Assembly: GCA_964581605.1 (NCBI GenBank)
Contig: CAZOPF010000018.1
Span: 1-64,000, forward strand
Source: CAADGU01 sp964581605
GTDB taxonomy: Bacteria; Chloroflexota; Anaerolineae; Promineifilales; Promineifilaceae
Direction: 5' to 3'
Length of the DNA: 64,000 nucleotides
Under the pieces are notes generated by a model. The model ran no database searches. It had not been told where the DNA came from and saw only the letters and a program-made list of their open reading frames with translations. Positions within the stretch are counted from its first letter, which is position 1; each line of letters begins with the position of its first letter. The position numbers were made by a program, and so were the translations under genes. This document shows positions 25,588 to 33,827 of this stretch, piece by piece.

Positions 25588-27420
25588 TCATGGACTATTG
25601 GTTATTGGCAACCCGGCTAACTGCATAATTTTCAGGGCGTTGGTGGTGGGGCAGGGGCCAGGGTGGAGTTTGTAATCGAAGATCATCCGGCCGTCTACCA
25701 CTTCATCCCGAAAATGAAAATTGTGGATACGGCCGTTCTCCTCCCCCAGATGCACCAATTCTAAATCATGGGTGGCAATTAATCCCAGGCCAGACCCTTC
25801 CGCCAGAGTACGAATGTAAGCGCGGCTACCGATTAACCGTTCGCGGTTGTTGGTGCCCCGGAAAATTTCGTCAATGAGGAAGAGTAACGGCCGGGCCTCA
25901 TCTTGGGGCAGTGCGTTTAACAACTGTTGCAGCCGCCGCACTTCGGCATAGAAAAAGGAAAAGCCATCAGTGAGCGAATCGGCTACCTGAATGGAGGCGA
26001 ATAGACGAAAGAGTGAGGTGTGCATGGTGGTCGCTAACACCGGGCCACCAGCATACGCCAGCGCCAGATTCACGCCAATGGTACGCAAAAAGGTGCTTTT
26101 CCCGGCCATGTTGGAGCCGGTGATGAGGAAAATGGTGCCAGGGCCGCTGATGGCAAAATCGTTGTGGATGCGTTTGTCGGCCGTTACCAGCGGATGGCCG
26201 ATTTCTTGCGCGGAAAGGGCCGGTGTTACGGCCGTGTCAATTTCAGGAAAACTCATCTGTCCAGTGTTTAGCCAGGCAAAGTTTGCCAGCCCATTGAGCG
26301 CTTCCAATTCATACCAGGTATCCAGCCACACCGGCAATTTTCCAGCCAACTCCTCCCGATAAATAGCCAGGCGGTACGCAAAAAACATATTCCAGGGCAG
26401 AAGCAAATTGATAACAAAGCCCAAAATGGAGTCGTTGCCCAGGCTGACGCCGACCATCAACCGGCGCAAACGACGCAGATAACCCGACGGCCGTGCTGCC
26501 TCGTGAAAGGGGGTGAGTAAGGTGTGCACGTGGGGGGCACGGCCGTACTCCGCTCCTTCTAGGCAGTCAAAGACCACCTTTGTGGTTTCCAATGTATCTT
26601 GCAGCATCAGCAGATCGCGGAACAGACGGCCAATCTGGCGGTAACCCCACAAAAAATAGAGCGCCAGATAAAGCGGCCAGGTGATGAGCGAGAAATCAAA
26701 CGTCTCCGTGATGCCCGCGAATAGGCTCAGAGTGTAAGAAGCGGCAATGAGCAAGGTTAAGACAATCAGCGGCCGCCGATAGCGGGATGGCGGCGGTGTT
26801 TGTTCCAACCAGGTCAGAATCGTATGCGGCGAAAAACGCCCGGTGTGTTTGGCCAGCCGCCCTTGCAGTGCCAGCCGGTCGCGGAAACGGGAAAGCGGGG
26901 CCAGTTCCGCTATCAACGCCTGCCGATAGGCAATGGCCGCCGGGGCAGGGCGGGTATCCAGCAGCCAATCGCGCAGCCGGGTACTGCCTTCGTCGGTTAC
27001 GGCCGTGTCCAATAGCCGGTGCAGCGAGCGTGTGCCAATTAAGTCCAGGTCACGGGCAAAGGGATGTTCCAGGTTTTCGGGCATGGGTAATGGTGGGGGC
27101 AGTTGCTCCCAATCCAGCGTCAGGCGGGCCAGGTGCGCCTGTTTGATGGCTCGATAATGGCTCAGGCGGGTGATACTATTTTCCACCCGGCGATGCCAGA
27201 TAGCCAGCCCGACAAATGGCGCAAAGACGATCACCGTCACCGGAAACCACACCTCCGCGCCCCATTCAAAAAAAACAAAACCGCTGATCACGGCCGCCAG
27301 CAAAAAAGCTGCCAACCGCATATGCACAATCTGGCTATGCAGTTTTTGCTGTTTTTCCAGCCAGCCCGTCAGCCGCCGTATCTGATTTTGTAATGTTTGC
27401 TGCTTGTTTAATTTTGCCAT
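25588..27420 (-). CDS. MutS-related ATPase with transmembrane segments
   Basis: A protein of about 610 residues whose C-terminal third is a MutS-type ABC ATPase: Walker A GSNMAGKST (about 434-442), LFLIDEIFRGTNN as Walker B, and a THDLEL switch. The N-terminal third has two pairs of hydrophobic helices (about 25-70 and 205-255) instead of mismatch-binding domains, and a MutS core/lever-like helical part lies between. It is therefore not a mismatch repair MutS; membrane-bound relatives are known but have no settled function. ATG 27420 (MAKLNKQQT) is preferred, with ATG 27480 and 27528 as in-frame alternatives; none has a good ribosome site. The stop lies in short tandem repeats. Confidence 0.8.
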   Translation of the reverse strand: MAKLNKQQTLQNQIRRLTGWLEKQQKLHSQIVHMRLAAFLLAAVISGFVFFEWGAEVWFPVTVIVFAPFVGLAIWHRRVENSITRLSHYRAIKQAHLARLTLDWEQLPPPLPMPENLEHPFARDLDLIGTRSLHRLLDTAVTDEGSTRLRDWLLDTRPAPAAIAYRQALIAELAPLSRFRDRLALQGRLAKHTGRFSPHTILTWLEQTPPPSRYRRPLIVLTLLIAASYTLSLFAGITETFDFSLITWPLYLALYFLWGYRQIGRLFRDLLMLQDTLETTKVVFDCLEGAEYGRAPHVHTLLTPFHEAARPSGYLRRLRRLMVGVSLGNDSILGFVINLLLPWNMFFAYRLAIYREELAGKLPVWLDTWYELEALNGLANFAWLNTGQMSFPEIDTAVTPALSAQEIGHPLVTADKRIHNDFAISGPGTIFLITGSNMAGKSTFLRTIGVNLALAYAGGPVLATTMHTSLFRLFASIQVADSLTDGFSFFYAEVRRLQQLLNALPQDEARPLLFLIDEIFRGTNNRERLIGSRAYIRTLAEGSGLGLIATHDLELVHLGEENGRIHNFHFRDEVVDGRMIFDYKLHPGPCPTTNALKIMQLAGLPITNSP

Positions 27421-27808
27421 GTTTAGTTTGCCCGGTATGTTGCTGATACCCTGTTGTGGCTGATCTTCAGATTGTGCCATCTTGCGGTACGGCCGTAACC
27501 CTCTACGGCCGTGTGTCCCTTGTGGCACAGTGGGTGATAGTATGTTTCTATATGGCTAGATTGTACGCTGGTGGGTGAGGAGACGCTAAAAGCAAAACAG
27601 CACAAGATAGAAGACGGGCTGTTGACTGGCAAGCATATTTTGGGGGTCAGTATAGTTTTGAACCATGCCCACAATTACATCATTACTGCACGGTTACTAA
27701 AATGAGATATTGGGCGAGCAGGAATAACCCAATATCCCAATATCTTGTATAATCTCCGGCAACACATTCCCATAAAACAACCCATTTCAAACACAGGTGA
27801 GAGAATCC
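27421..27808. other. Divergent intergenic region between MutS-like gene and paaA
   Basis: If the MutS-like protein starts at 27420, this is a 388-nt divergent control region. It holds two ACGGCCGT copies 16 nt apart (27489, 27505). An inverted repeat, GATATTGGG with CCCAATATC (about 27706-27735), could be an operator. TATAAT at 27748-27753 is upstream of paaA but has no good -35. A 17-nt word at 27682 recurs inverted at 55092. No gene is evident. Confidence 0.5.
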
Positions 27809-28753
27809 ATGTATGGCAAAGAAACCGACCCCGATTACCCCACAAAATTAGCCGAATTTGAAGCCCGCATCGCCCGCGGCGAAAAAATTGAACCCGGCGA
27901 TTGGATGCCCGACCGCTACCGCAAACAACTCATCCGCATGATCTCCCAACACGCCCACAGCGAAGTGGTGGGCATGTTGCCCGAAGGGGCCTGGATTACC
28001 CGCGCCCCCAACCTGCGCCGCAAACAGGTGCTGCTGGCCAAAGTGCAAGACGAAGGCGGGCACGGCCAATATCTCTACCACGCCGCCGAAACCTTAGGCG
28101 CCACCCGCGAAGAGATGCTACAAGCCCTGCTCACCGGGCAGGCCAAATATTCCAGTATCTTCAACTACCCCACCATCACCTGGAGTGATATGGGCGCGAT
28201 TGGCTGGCTGGTGGATGGCGCGGCCATTATGAACCAGACCATGCTCGCCCAATGCTCCTACGGCCCCTATTCGCGGGCCATGGTACGCATCTGCGCCGAA
28301 GAAGGCTTCCACAAGAAGCAGGGCCAGGAAATGATCATCCAATACGCCCAGGGCACGCCGGAACAAAAAGCGATGGCCCAGGACAGCATCAATCGCTTCT
28401 GGTGGCCCACCCTGATGATGTTTGGCCCCCACGATTCCGCCTCTAGTAATTCGGATGAATTGATTCGTTGGGGCATCAAGACCAAAACCAATGATCAGTT
28501 ACGGCAGGAATTTGTGAATGAACTCGTCCCCTTGCTGCATGCCTTAGGGTTGGAAGTGCCCGACCCCAACCTGCACTACGACGAAGAATCGGGCAACTGG
28601 CTTTCCGGGGAAATCAACTGGGATGAATTCTGGCAAGTGGTCAAAGGCAACGGCCCCATGAATGCCGCCCGCCTGCAAGCCAGACAAGAAGCACATGACA
28701 ACGGCCGTTGGGTGCGCGAGGCCCTGGCGGCGTATGGGGAACGTCATGTGTGA
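27809..28753 (+). CDS. paaA: Phenylacetyl-CoA epoxidase subunit PaaA
   Basis: A 314-residue catalytic subunit of the multicomponent ring-1,2-phenylacetyl-CoA epoxidase, a di-iron enzyme that starts aerobic phenylacetate breakdown. It shows the family start and conserved stretches GDWMPDRYRKQLIRMISQHA, EGAWITRAPNLRRKQVL and AKVQDEGGHGQYLY. The last of these, with the later CAEEGFHKKQGQEM, supplies the Glu/His iron ligands of the ferritin-like fold. Length matches known PaaA. ATG 27809 is preferred over GTG 27797 because AGGTGAGAG lies just upstream. It is the first gene of paaABCD. Confidence 0.93.
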   Translation: MYGKETDPDYPTKLAEFEARIARGEKIEPGDWMPDRYRKQLIRMISQHAHSEVVGMLPEGAWITRAPNLRRKQVLLAKVQDEGGHGQYLYHAAETLGATREEMLQALLTGQAKYSSIFNYPTITWSDMGAIGWLVDGAAIMNQTMLAQCSYGPYSRAMVRICAEEGFHKKQGQEMIIQYAQGTPEQKAMAQDSINRFWWPTLMMFGPHDSASSNSDELIRWGIKTKTNDQLRQEFVNELVPLLHALGLEVPDPNLHYDEESGNWLSGEINWDEFWQVVKGNGPMNAARLQARQEAHDNGRWVREALAAYGERHV

Positions 28754-28789
28754 CCCGTAAGGCTGTCACGCATCACGCATCACAAAACA

Positions 28790-29338
28790 ATGGACACTCA
28801 ATGGCCTCGCTATGAGGTATTCAAACAAGACCGCCCCGGCGAACCACATGAAAGTATTGGTACGGTTCATGCGGTAGATGCGGAGATGGCGCTGCAAAAC
28901 GGCCGTGACCTCTTCGCCCGCCGCCCCAAATGCCACAGCCTGTGGGTGGCCCGCGCCGACGCCATCACCAGCCAAACGGCCGAAGAACTGGCAACCGACA
29001 GCACCTGGCAAACCGGCATTGACCCACAGGCGCCGACTGAAACTTACCTGGTTTTCCAAAAGCAAACGGAACGGCGCGGTATGACTTTCACCACCTATGT
29101 GGGTGAAGTGCAAGCCAGTTCCCCCGCCCACGCCTTACAGCAGGCCCTGGCAGCATTTCCGGCGGAGCAGGTCTTTGTGTGGTGGGTGTGCCCGGCAACG
29201 GCCGTGACCCGCAGCGAAGAAGCCGACACATTGCTCATGTTCGCCCCTGCCCAAGACAAACTCTATCGCCTGCCCAACCAATACCGCACTGTGCTTACCA
29301 TGCAGAAGATCAAAAGAGGAAAAGATGTAATTGAGTAA
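28790..29338 (+). CDS. paaB: Phenylacetyl-CoA epoxidase subunit PaaB, tandem-domain form
   Basis: A 182-residue PaaB-like protein; the enterobacterial PaaB is only about 95 residues. It contains two PaaB-type units: residues about 6-62 (YEVFKQDRPGEPHESIGTVH to LWVARADAI) and about 84-142 (YLVFQKQTERRGMTFTTYVG to VWWVCPATAV). PaaB bridges and stabilises the PaaA-PaaC core, so this fused form may replace a dimer. The final residues and the stop codon (29336-29338) lie inside an octanucleotide array. There is no strong ribosome site; the 36-nt gap before it carries GCATCAC repeats. Confidence 0.85.
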   Translation: MDTQWPRYEVFKQDRPGEPHESIGTVHAVDAEMALQNGRDLFARRPKCHSLWVARADAITSQTAEELATDSTWQTGIDPQAPTETYLVFQKQTERRGMTFTTYVGEVQASSPAHALQQALAAFPAEQVFVWWVCPATAVTRSEEADTLLMFAPAQDKLYRLPNQYRTVLTMQKIKRGKDVIE

Positions 29339-29390
29339 TTGAGTAATTGAGTAACCGGGTAATTACTCAATTACCTGATTACCCAATTAC
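29327..29390. repeat. Octanucleotide tandem array (8 units) with hairpin
   Basis: Eight 8-nt units: GTAATTGA three times, GTAACCGG, GTAATTAC, TCAATTAC, CTGATTAC and CCAATTAC. The second half is complementary to the first, so a stem can form. It starts inside paaB and contains its stop codon, and it ends 16 nt before paaC. A near-identical type recurs at 31591-31648. Confidence 0.88.
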
Positions 29391-29405
29391 CTGCTCCCCC
29401 CCACC

Positions 29406-30161
29406 ATGAACGCCCACCACCAAACCGCCCTCACCCAAAAACTCCTCTTCCTGGCCGATGATGAATTGATTTTGGCCCACCGCAACTCCGAATGGACGGG
29501 ACACGGCCCCATCTTGGAAGAAGACATCGCCTTTACCAACATCGCTCTGGACGAAATGGGGCATGCCGCCACCTGGCACCGGCTGCACCAAGAGTTGACG
29601 GGGGAGGATGTGGACACGGCCGTCTTCTTCCGCAATCCCGCCGCCTATCGCAACGTGCAACTGGTAGAGCTACCCAACGGCGACTGGGCCTTTAGCATGT
29701 TACGCCAATACCTGTTTGACGTGTACGAAATGCTCCACCTGGCGCAGCTTGCCGCCAGCCACTACCGCCCCCTGGCCGAAGCCGCCACCAAAATCCGCAT
29801 CGAAGAAATCTACCACCTGCGCCACACCGCCGCCTGGGTCACACGCCTGGGACTGGGCACGGCCGAAAGCCACCAACGCATGCAAGCCGCCCTGGACACC
29901 CTCTGGCCTTATGCGCAACAACTGTTTGTGGATATGCCGGAAGATGATGAGTTGGCGGAAATGGGTACGGCCGTACTCCCCTCGTCCCTCCTTGAAGAAT
30001 GGCAGCACCTCACCACCACCCACCTCACCCAGGCTGAGTTGACCATACCCATAGACCATACCCCGCCTGCTACTGCCCGCACACATCACACCGAACACCT
30101 CACCCACCTGCTGGCCGAAATGCAATCCGTCGCCCGCCAATACCCGGAGGCAAAATGGTAG
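29406..30161 (+). CDS. paaC: Phenylacetyl-CoA epoxidase subunit PaaC
   Basis: A 251-residue structural subunit of the phenylacetyl-CoA epoxidase, ferritin-like in fold and partner of PaaA. The family pattern LLFLADDELILAHRNSEWTG, EDIAFTNIALDEMGHA and IRIEEIYHLRHTAAW is clear. Its metal ligands are partly retained, but PaaC is regarded as non-catalytic in characterised enzymes. The last seven nucleotides overlap the start of paaD (ATGGTAG), so translation is probably coupled. The preceding tandem repeats replace a normal ribosome site. Confidence 0.92.
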   Translation: MNAHHQTALTQKLLFLADDELILAHRNSEWTGHGPILEEDIAFTNIALDEMGHAATWHRLHQELTGEDVDTAVFFRNPAAYRNVQLVELPNGDWAFSMLRQYLFDVYEMLHLAQLAASHYRPLAEAATKIRIEEIYHLRHTAAWVTRLGLGTAESHQRMQAALDTLWPYAQQLFVDMPEDDELAEMGTAVLPSSLLEEWQHLTTTHLTQAELTIPIDHTPPATARTHHTEHLTHLLAEMQSVARQYPEAKW

Positions 30162-30435
30162 CAGAGATGACGGCCGTTACAGAAACCACCATCTGGCAAG
30201 CTCTGGAAGAAGTCAAAGACCCCGAACTCCCCCTCGTCTCCGTGGTGGAAATGGGCATCGTCCGCGACGTGCAAATCAGCGGAGACAGCGTTCACGTGCA
30301 AATGACCCCCACCTTCTCCGGCTGCCCCGCATTAAACGTCATACAACGAGAGATAGAAGCCAAAATCCACACCCTCGGCTTCAGCCAGGTCACAGTAGAA
30401 ACAGTCCTCCACCCCCCCTGGACATCCGATTGGAT
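30155..30435 (+). CDS. paaD: PaaD, MIP18/SufT-like assembly factor (cut by assembly gap)
   Basis: The first 93 residues of PaaD, a MIP18-family protein needed to mature the Fe-S reductase of the epoxidase. The family core WQALEEVKDPELPLVSVVEM and TFSGCPALNVIQREIE is present, with the conserved Cys after TFSG. The C-terminal zinc-cysteine region lies in the run of N. GGAGG is 4 nt before the ATG and the start overlaps the paaC stop. paaE, usually next, and other paa genes are not visible beyond the gap. Confidence 0.85.
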
Positions 30436-30535
30436 NNNNNNNNNNNNNNNNNNNNNNNNNNNNNNNNNNNNNNNNNNNNNNNNNNNNNNNNNNNNNNNNN
30501 NNNNNNNNNNNNNNNNNNNNNNNNNNNNNNNNNNN
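30436..30535. other. Assembly gap of 100 N
   Basis: Exactly 100 undetermined bases, the usual placeholder for a scaffold join of unknown length. Genes on either side may not be true neighbours, and paaE or other paa genes may be missing here. The 69 nt between the gap and the next promoter show no gene. Confidence 0.98.
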
Positions 30536-30604
30536 TCAATCTCCGAAACTTCCCCCTACCCCAGGGGTTTTGTTTATCGGCAAGAGGGCTACCCTTAACA
30601 CTGC

Positions 30605-30632
30605 TTGACAATTTGGTGGTTAATTCTAAAAT
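30605..30632 (+). promoter_or_regulatory. Sigma-70-type promoter for acpP
   Basis: TTGACA at 30605-30610 and TAAAAT at 30627-30632 are separated by 16 nt. The ATG of the acyl carrier protein gene is 48 nt downstream. The near-consensus boxes suggest strong constitutive expression. Confidence 0.7.
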
Positions 30633-30680
30633 TGCCCCGCCATTGCAAATGGATTTCAAAACTTGAAGGAGATCAGGTAG

Positions 30681-30920
30681 ATGAGTGATACACAAACTCG
30701 TATAACCGCTATTATCGTAGATTTATTAGGCGTAGACGAAGAACAGGTAGTGCCTGAAGCACGTTTCCGCGAAGACCTTGAAGCTGATTCTTTGGATTTG
30801 GTCGAACTCATTATGGCTTTTGAAGAAGAGTTCGGCGGCGAAATTTCCGATGAAGAAGCCCAAAAAATCACGACTGTGGGCGAAGCGGTTTATTATATTG
30901 ACCACCGAATGAAAGTTTAA
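30681..30920 (+). CDS. acpP: Acyl carrier protein
   Basis: A 79-residue acidic acyl carrier protein for fatty acid synthesis. The phosphopantetheine site is S37 in ADSLDLVELIMAFEEEFG, matching the DSLD/E motif. AAGGAG lies 11 nt before the ATG and a near-consensus promoter is upstream. Length and composition fit the housekeeping ACP. There are no other fatty acid genes alongside, and the scaffold gap prevents reading the upstream context. It contains no ACGGCCGT copy, as expected for a short conserved gene. Confidence 0.92.
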   Translation: MSDTQTRITAIIVDLLGVDEEQVVPEARFREDLEADSLDLVELIMAFEEEFGGEISDEEAQKITTVGEAVYYIDHRMKV

Positions 30921-30938
30921 CGTTTAGAGCGTAGTGCG

Positions 30939-31589
30939 TTATTCATATTGGTTTTGCGCACTACGCTTTTTCTTTCCTGACTTTGCCAGTTGCCATACGC
31001 CTACCCCGGCAATGAGCAAATGCCCCACCCCATTCAGGATCAATCCAAACCCATACCCTACCGGCACACCAAATAACTGCGCTACCTGCGGCCGTATTTG
31101 CAGATAGATGCGCGTCGGCTGCACTGCGCCCACCACACCTAACATCAGCAGCAACAGCCAGCATAACCATTGCCGGGTTTCCAGCTTCACTGCCCAGCAA
31201 AGAATGGTGGCCGCCACAATCGCCAGCAGCACCAGTCCAATCCACTGCAGGCGGGGCATGTACTCGTGGCGGGCGGGGCCAGTGATGTCTTCAATGGCCG
31301 GGAATGCCTGCCAGCTAATGAGCAGTGCCAGACCGCGCATGGCCCAACTCTGCCAACGGCCGTTCCCCCATAGCAGCGTCAACGTCACCAACATCAATGC
31401 CAGAGTAATTGGTGGCAAATAAAAGAGGTTGCGCTCCAACCCCACTCCCATAAATTTGACCCACTCGCCTATCTCAATTCCCAGAAAACTGAGACCGGCC
31501 CCCGGCCCTGGCAGCCAGACCATCAGATAGCCAACGAACACGGCCGTTAGCCCTGCCAGAATTATTGTCCGAGCCTGTCTCTCAATCAC
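30939..31589 (-). CDS. Hypothetical integral membrane protein
   Basis: A 216-residue protein with about five to six hydrophobic helices (about 8-26, 54-74, 84-96, 115-133, 140-157, 180-205) and a basic tail KSGKKKRSAQ. No family is recognised. It starts with GTG immediately beside an octanucleotide array, so the repeat occupies the place of its leader and no ribosome site is visible. It converges on acpP with 18 nt between the ends. Confidence 0.65.
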   Translation of the reverse strand: MIERQARTIILAGLTAVFVGYLMVWLPGPGAGLSFLGIEIGEWVKFMGVGLERNLFYLPPITLALMLVTLTLLWGNGRWQSWAMRGLALLISWQAFPAIEDITGPARHEYMPRLQWIGLVLLAIVAATILCWAVKLETRQWLCWLLLLMLGVVGAVQPTRIYLQIRPQVAQLFGVPVGYGFGLILNGVGHLLIAGVGVWQLAKSGKKKRSAQNQYE

Positions 31590-31590
31590 C

Positions 31591-31648
31591 GAGTAATTGA
31601 GTAATTGAGTAATTGGGTAATTGTGTAATTACCCAACTACTCAATTAC
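31591..31648. repeat. Octanucleotide tandem array (7 units) with hairpin
   Basis: Units GAGTAATT three times, GGGTAATT, GTGTAATT, then the complementary ACCCAACT and ACTCAATT. It fills the space between two reverse genes: the start codon of one abuts it and the stop codon of the ChlI-like gene (31645-31647) lies inside it. It is the same family as the array in paaB. Confidence 0.88.
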
Positions 31649-32805
31649 TTTTTCTCCGTTTTCTGCTGCCACACGGCCATCAGCCGGGCATCTTCTTCAG
31701 ACTGGTCGGCAAAAAACTTATCCAGGGCATGGCTTTGGCGCTGGCGTAGGGCGAGCATGGACACAGCGCGGACATCATCGGGGGTCACGGCCGTGCGCTC
31801 ATCTGCCGCGGCATGGGCACGAGCTGCCTCAAACAGCGTAATCTCTGCCCGGCCAGACTCAATTTGTAAGGCCGTCACCAGCGCCAGCCCTAACTGACGC
31901 GCCTCATCCGTCAGGGCAACTTGTGGCAGGCGATCACGCGCTTCTTGGATTTCAGCCGCCAGAGACAGCGTGGCCGCGGCATAACCGGCAGCAAAGAAAT
32001 CAGGCTGTCGCCGGTAAGCGGCAGCGCGTTCATATGCCTGATAACGCAGGTCAGCATCTGTCAGGCCACGCACAATGGCCCGCAGCCCAAAACGATCCAT
32101 GAGTTGCGGCCGTAGCCAGCCTTCTTCCGGGTTCATTGAGCCAATGAGCATGATGCGTGCTTTGTAGGTGAGCTTGAGGGGGCCGCGGCGCACCGTGTAA
32201 TGCCCCTGCGCGGCCGCATCTAACATGGCATCCGTAATGGTATCCTCGAGTAAATTCACCTCGTCAATAAAAACAATGTGCCCATCGGCGTGGCCCAGCA
32301 AGCCCCGTTCCAGGCGCACTTTTTGTTGCTCCAGCGCCAACCGTTCGTTAATGCCACCCACCACATCTTCCAGGCGGGCGTTCAAGGGGAGTTCAAAAAT
32401 GCGTACTTTGTCAGCGGTAGTCAGGGGATCGCCATAGGCAAATTTGGTGGCGCAATCTTTACACACACCATCCATGCCATACAGTTCCACATCCTCCTCA
32501 GTGCAGCCGTAAGCACACAGACTGCGCCGGGCGGTGGGCAGCAGGTCGGTGAGGGCACGCACGGCCGTTGTCTTGGCCGTGCCGCGCGGCCCAATGAGCA
32601 AAACGCCACCAACCAGAGGGTTGATTAAGGAGAGGGTGAGGGCCAGTTTCATTTCATACTGGCCGACGATGGCTAAAAAGGGGAATGGCTCCACTTCAGC
32701 CACACCAATATCGGGTGTAGGCAGTTGGCTCACCTGCCCGGCTGGAGAGGCTAGTAATATCTCTAACAGTTTGGAGCGTGGTTCACCGGGTTGGGGTTCA
32801 CTCAT
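31645..32805 (-). CDS. ChlI/BchI-like AAA+ ATPase with Cys4 insert
   Basis: A 386-residue AAA+ ATPase resembling magnesium-chelatase subunit I. Walker A is GPRGTAKTT (72-80), Walker B is IVFIDEVN, and GSMNPEEGWLRPQLMDRFGL is the sensor/arginine-finger region. Four cysteines (C97, C101, C115, C118) lie after Walker A and could bind zinc. No ChlD or ChlH gene is nearby and no other chlorophyll gene is present, so a MoxR-like chaperone role is at least as likely as chelation. ATG 32805 overlaps the upstream gene's stop (ATGAGTGA), indicating coupled translation; a longer upstream frame runs through that gene and is rejected. Confidence 0.8.
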   Translation of the reverse strand: MSEPQPGEPRSKLLEILLASPAGQVSQLPTPDIGVAEVEPFPFLAIVGQYEMKLALTLSLINPLVGGVLLIGPRGTAKTTAVRALTDLLPTARRSLCAYGCTEEDVELYGMDGVCKDCATKFAYGDPLTTADKVRIFELPLNARLEDVVGGINERLALEQQKVRLERGLLGHADGHIVFIDEVNLLEDTITDAMLDAAAQGHYTVRRGPLKLTYKARIMLIGSMNPEEGWLRPQLMDRFGLRAIVRGLTDADLRYQAYERAAAYRRQPDFFAAGYAAATLSLAAEIQEARDRLPQVALTDEARQLGLALVTALQIESGRAEITLFEAARAHAAADERTAVTPDDVRAVSMLALRQRQSHALDKFFADQSEEDARLMAVWQQKTEKK

Positions 32806-33277
32806 GGGCTTCCTGTTTGTGCTGCTGTAAGCGGTATGCCTGGCGTTGGGCGGCGCGTTCAAACCTGGCTCTTTCTTCGTCAGTGATGCAAAGGAGTGGG
32901 GCGACAGGAGTGGGACGGCCGTGTTCATTCAGCGCCACATAGACAAAATAAGCGGTGTTAGTGTGTGTCACCTGGCCGCTAATCACATCTTCGGCCGTGA
33001 CGACCACGCGGGTTTCCAGCGAGGTGCGCCCCACCCAACTGACTTCGGCCGTCACGGTCATCAGATTGCCAATATGTACCGGCGAATGAAAACGCATGGA
33101 GTCTACGGCTACGGTCACGGCCGGGCGGCGAGCATGTTTGATGGCGGCCATGCCCCCCGCTTCATCACAAATCTTCATAATGTAACCACCATGCACATTG
33201 CCCATGGTGTTGGCCTGATCCGGCCCCATAACCTGGGTAAGCGTGACACGAGATTCGGCGGGGCTTTTGGCTTGCAT
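32798..33277 (-). CDS. Acyl-CoA thioesterase (hotdog fold)
   Basis: A 159-residue hotdog-fold thioesterase of the YciA/Acot type, which hydrolyses acyl-CoA. The family motif MGPDQANTMGNVHGGYIMK, with the catalytic-site Asn/His/Gly and a following DEAGG, is clear, and DSMRFHSPVHIG follows. The start ATG 33277 (MQAKSPAES) is chosen since the family begins about there. The upstream stretch is a GCGTGAT hairpin rather than a leader, and no ribosome site is seen. It overlaps the ChlI-like gene by 8 nt, an odd partnership. Confidence 0.85.
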   Translation of the reverse strand: MQAKSPAESRVTLTQVMGPDQANTMGNVHGGYIMKICDEAGGMAAIKHARRPAVTVAVDSMRFHSPVHIGNLMTVTAEVSWVGRTSLETRVVVTAEDVISGQVTHTNTAYFVYVALNEHGRPTPVAPLLCITDEERARFERAAQRQAYRLQQHKQEAHE

Positions 33278-33285
33278 CGTAAGGG

Positions 33286-33330
33286 GTGATGCGTGATGCG
33301 TGATCCAAAACCTCACGCATGACGTATCAC
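33286..33330. repeat. GCGTGAT tandem repeat with inverted copy
   Basis: GTGAT plus two GCGTGAT units, an 8-nt loop, and a degenerate inverted copy (TCACGCATGACGTATCAC). It occupies the whole gap between two reverse genes. Related units lie at 24083-24098 and in the paaA-paaB gap (28765-28785). Confidence 0.75.
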
Positions 33331-33333
33331 GGT

Positions 33334-33687
33334 TCAATCCATATCGGGTCGGGTTTCAGAAACGTAGCTGAGTTTTTCAGGGAACTCCTCAAACATATCA
33401 ATGATTTGATGGGGCAGGGCGGGGAACATGGGGGGCAGGGGCACGGCCGTGGGCAATTTCATGCGCTGCGGCGGCACGGCCGGGGGTTTCATCATTGGCC
33501 GGTCAATGGGGCGGGTGCGCTTGCGTAACAACCGTTGGTCATCGCTGAGAAAACCAAGGTAGGAGCCGCCGGTATCAAACACTTCACGCCCAACGACAAA
33601 CCCAATCCATTCCCCATCCACATTAAAAACATTTCCTTTGTCATAGACAGCCACCCATTCGCCATCTGAGCGGTAAATTGGAATCAT
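33334..33687 (-). CDS. Hypothetical protein with beta-flower-like repeats
   Basis: A 117-residue protein. The N-terminal half has repeated short strands around Gly-x-Trp/Tyr-x-Gly (DGEWVAVYDKGNVF, DGEWIGFVVGREVF, GGSYLGFLSDD), a pattern I associate with '4-fold beta flower' domains. The C-terminal half is Pro-rich and probably flexible. GAGGAG lies 2-3 nt before the ATG. Function is unknown. Confidence 0.55.
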   Translation of the reverse strand: MIPIYRSDGEWVAVYDKGNVFNVDGEWIGFVVGREVFDTGGSYLGFLSDDQRLLRKRTRPIDRPMMKPPAVPPQRMKLPTAVPLPPMFPALPHQIIDMFEEFPEKLSYVSETRPDMD

Positions 33688-33827
33688 TTCTCCTCTCGTG
33701 TTACTACGTTATACAGAAGCCAGCACATGAGGTACAGCGCAGACAGGTGATGGGCTGGCTCAGGTTCCACATCATGCAGACCGCATTATAGTGAAGGGGA
33801 GACAGGTGGGCAACTGGGGGTTTTGGA

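Noticed and set aside
31645..32928. Longer start for the ChlI-like ATPase (427 residues)
   Set aside because: The first 41 residues run antiphase through the thioesterase gene; the ATGAGTGA overlap gives a natural start at 32805.
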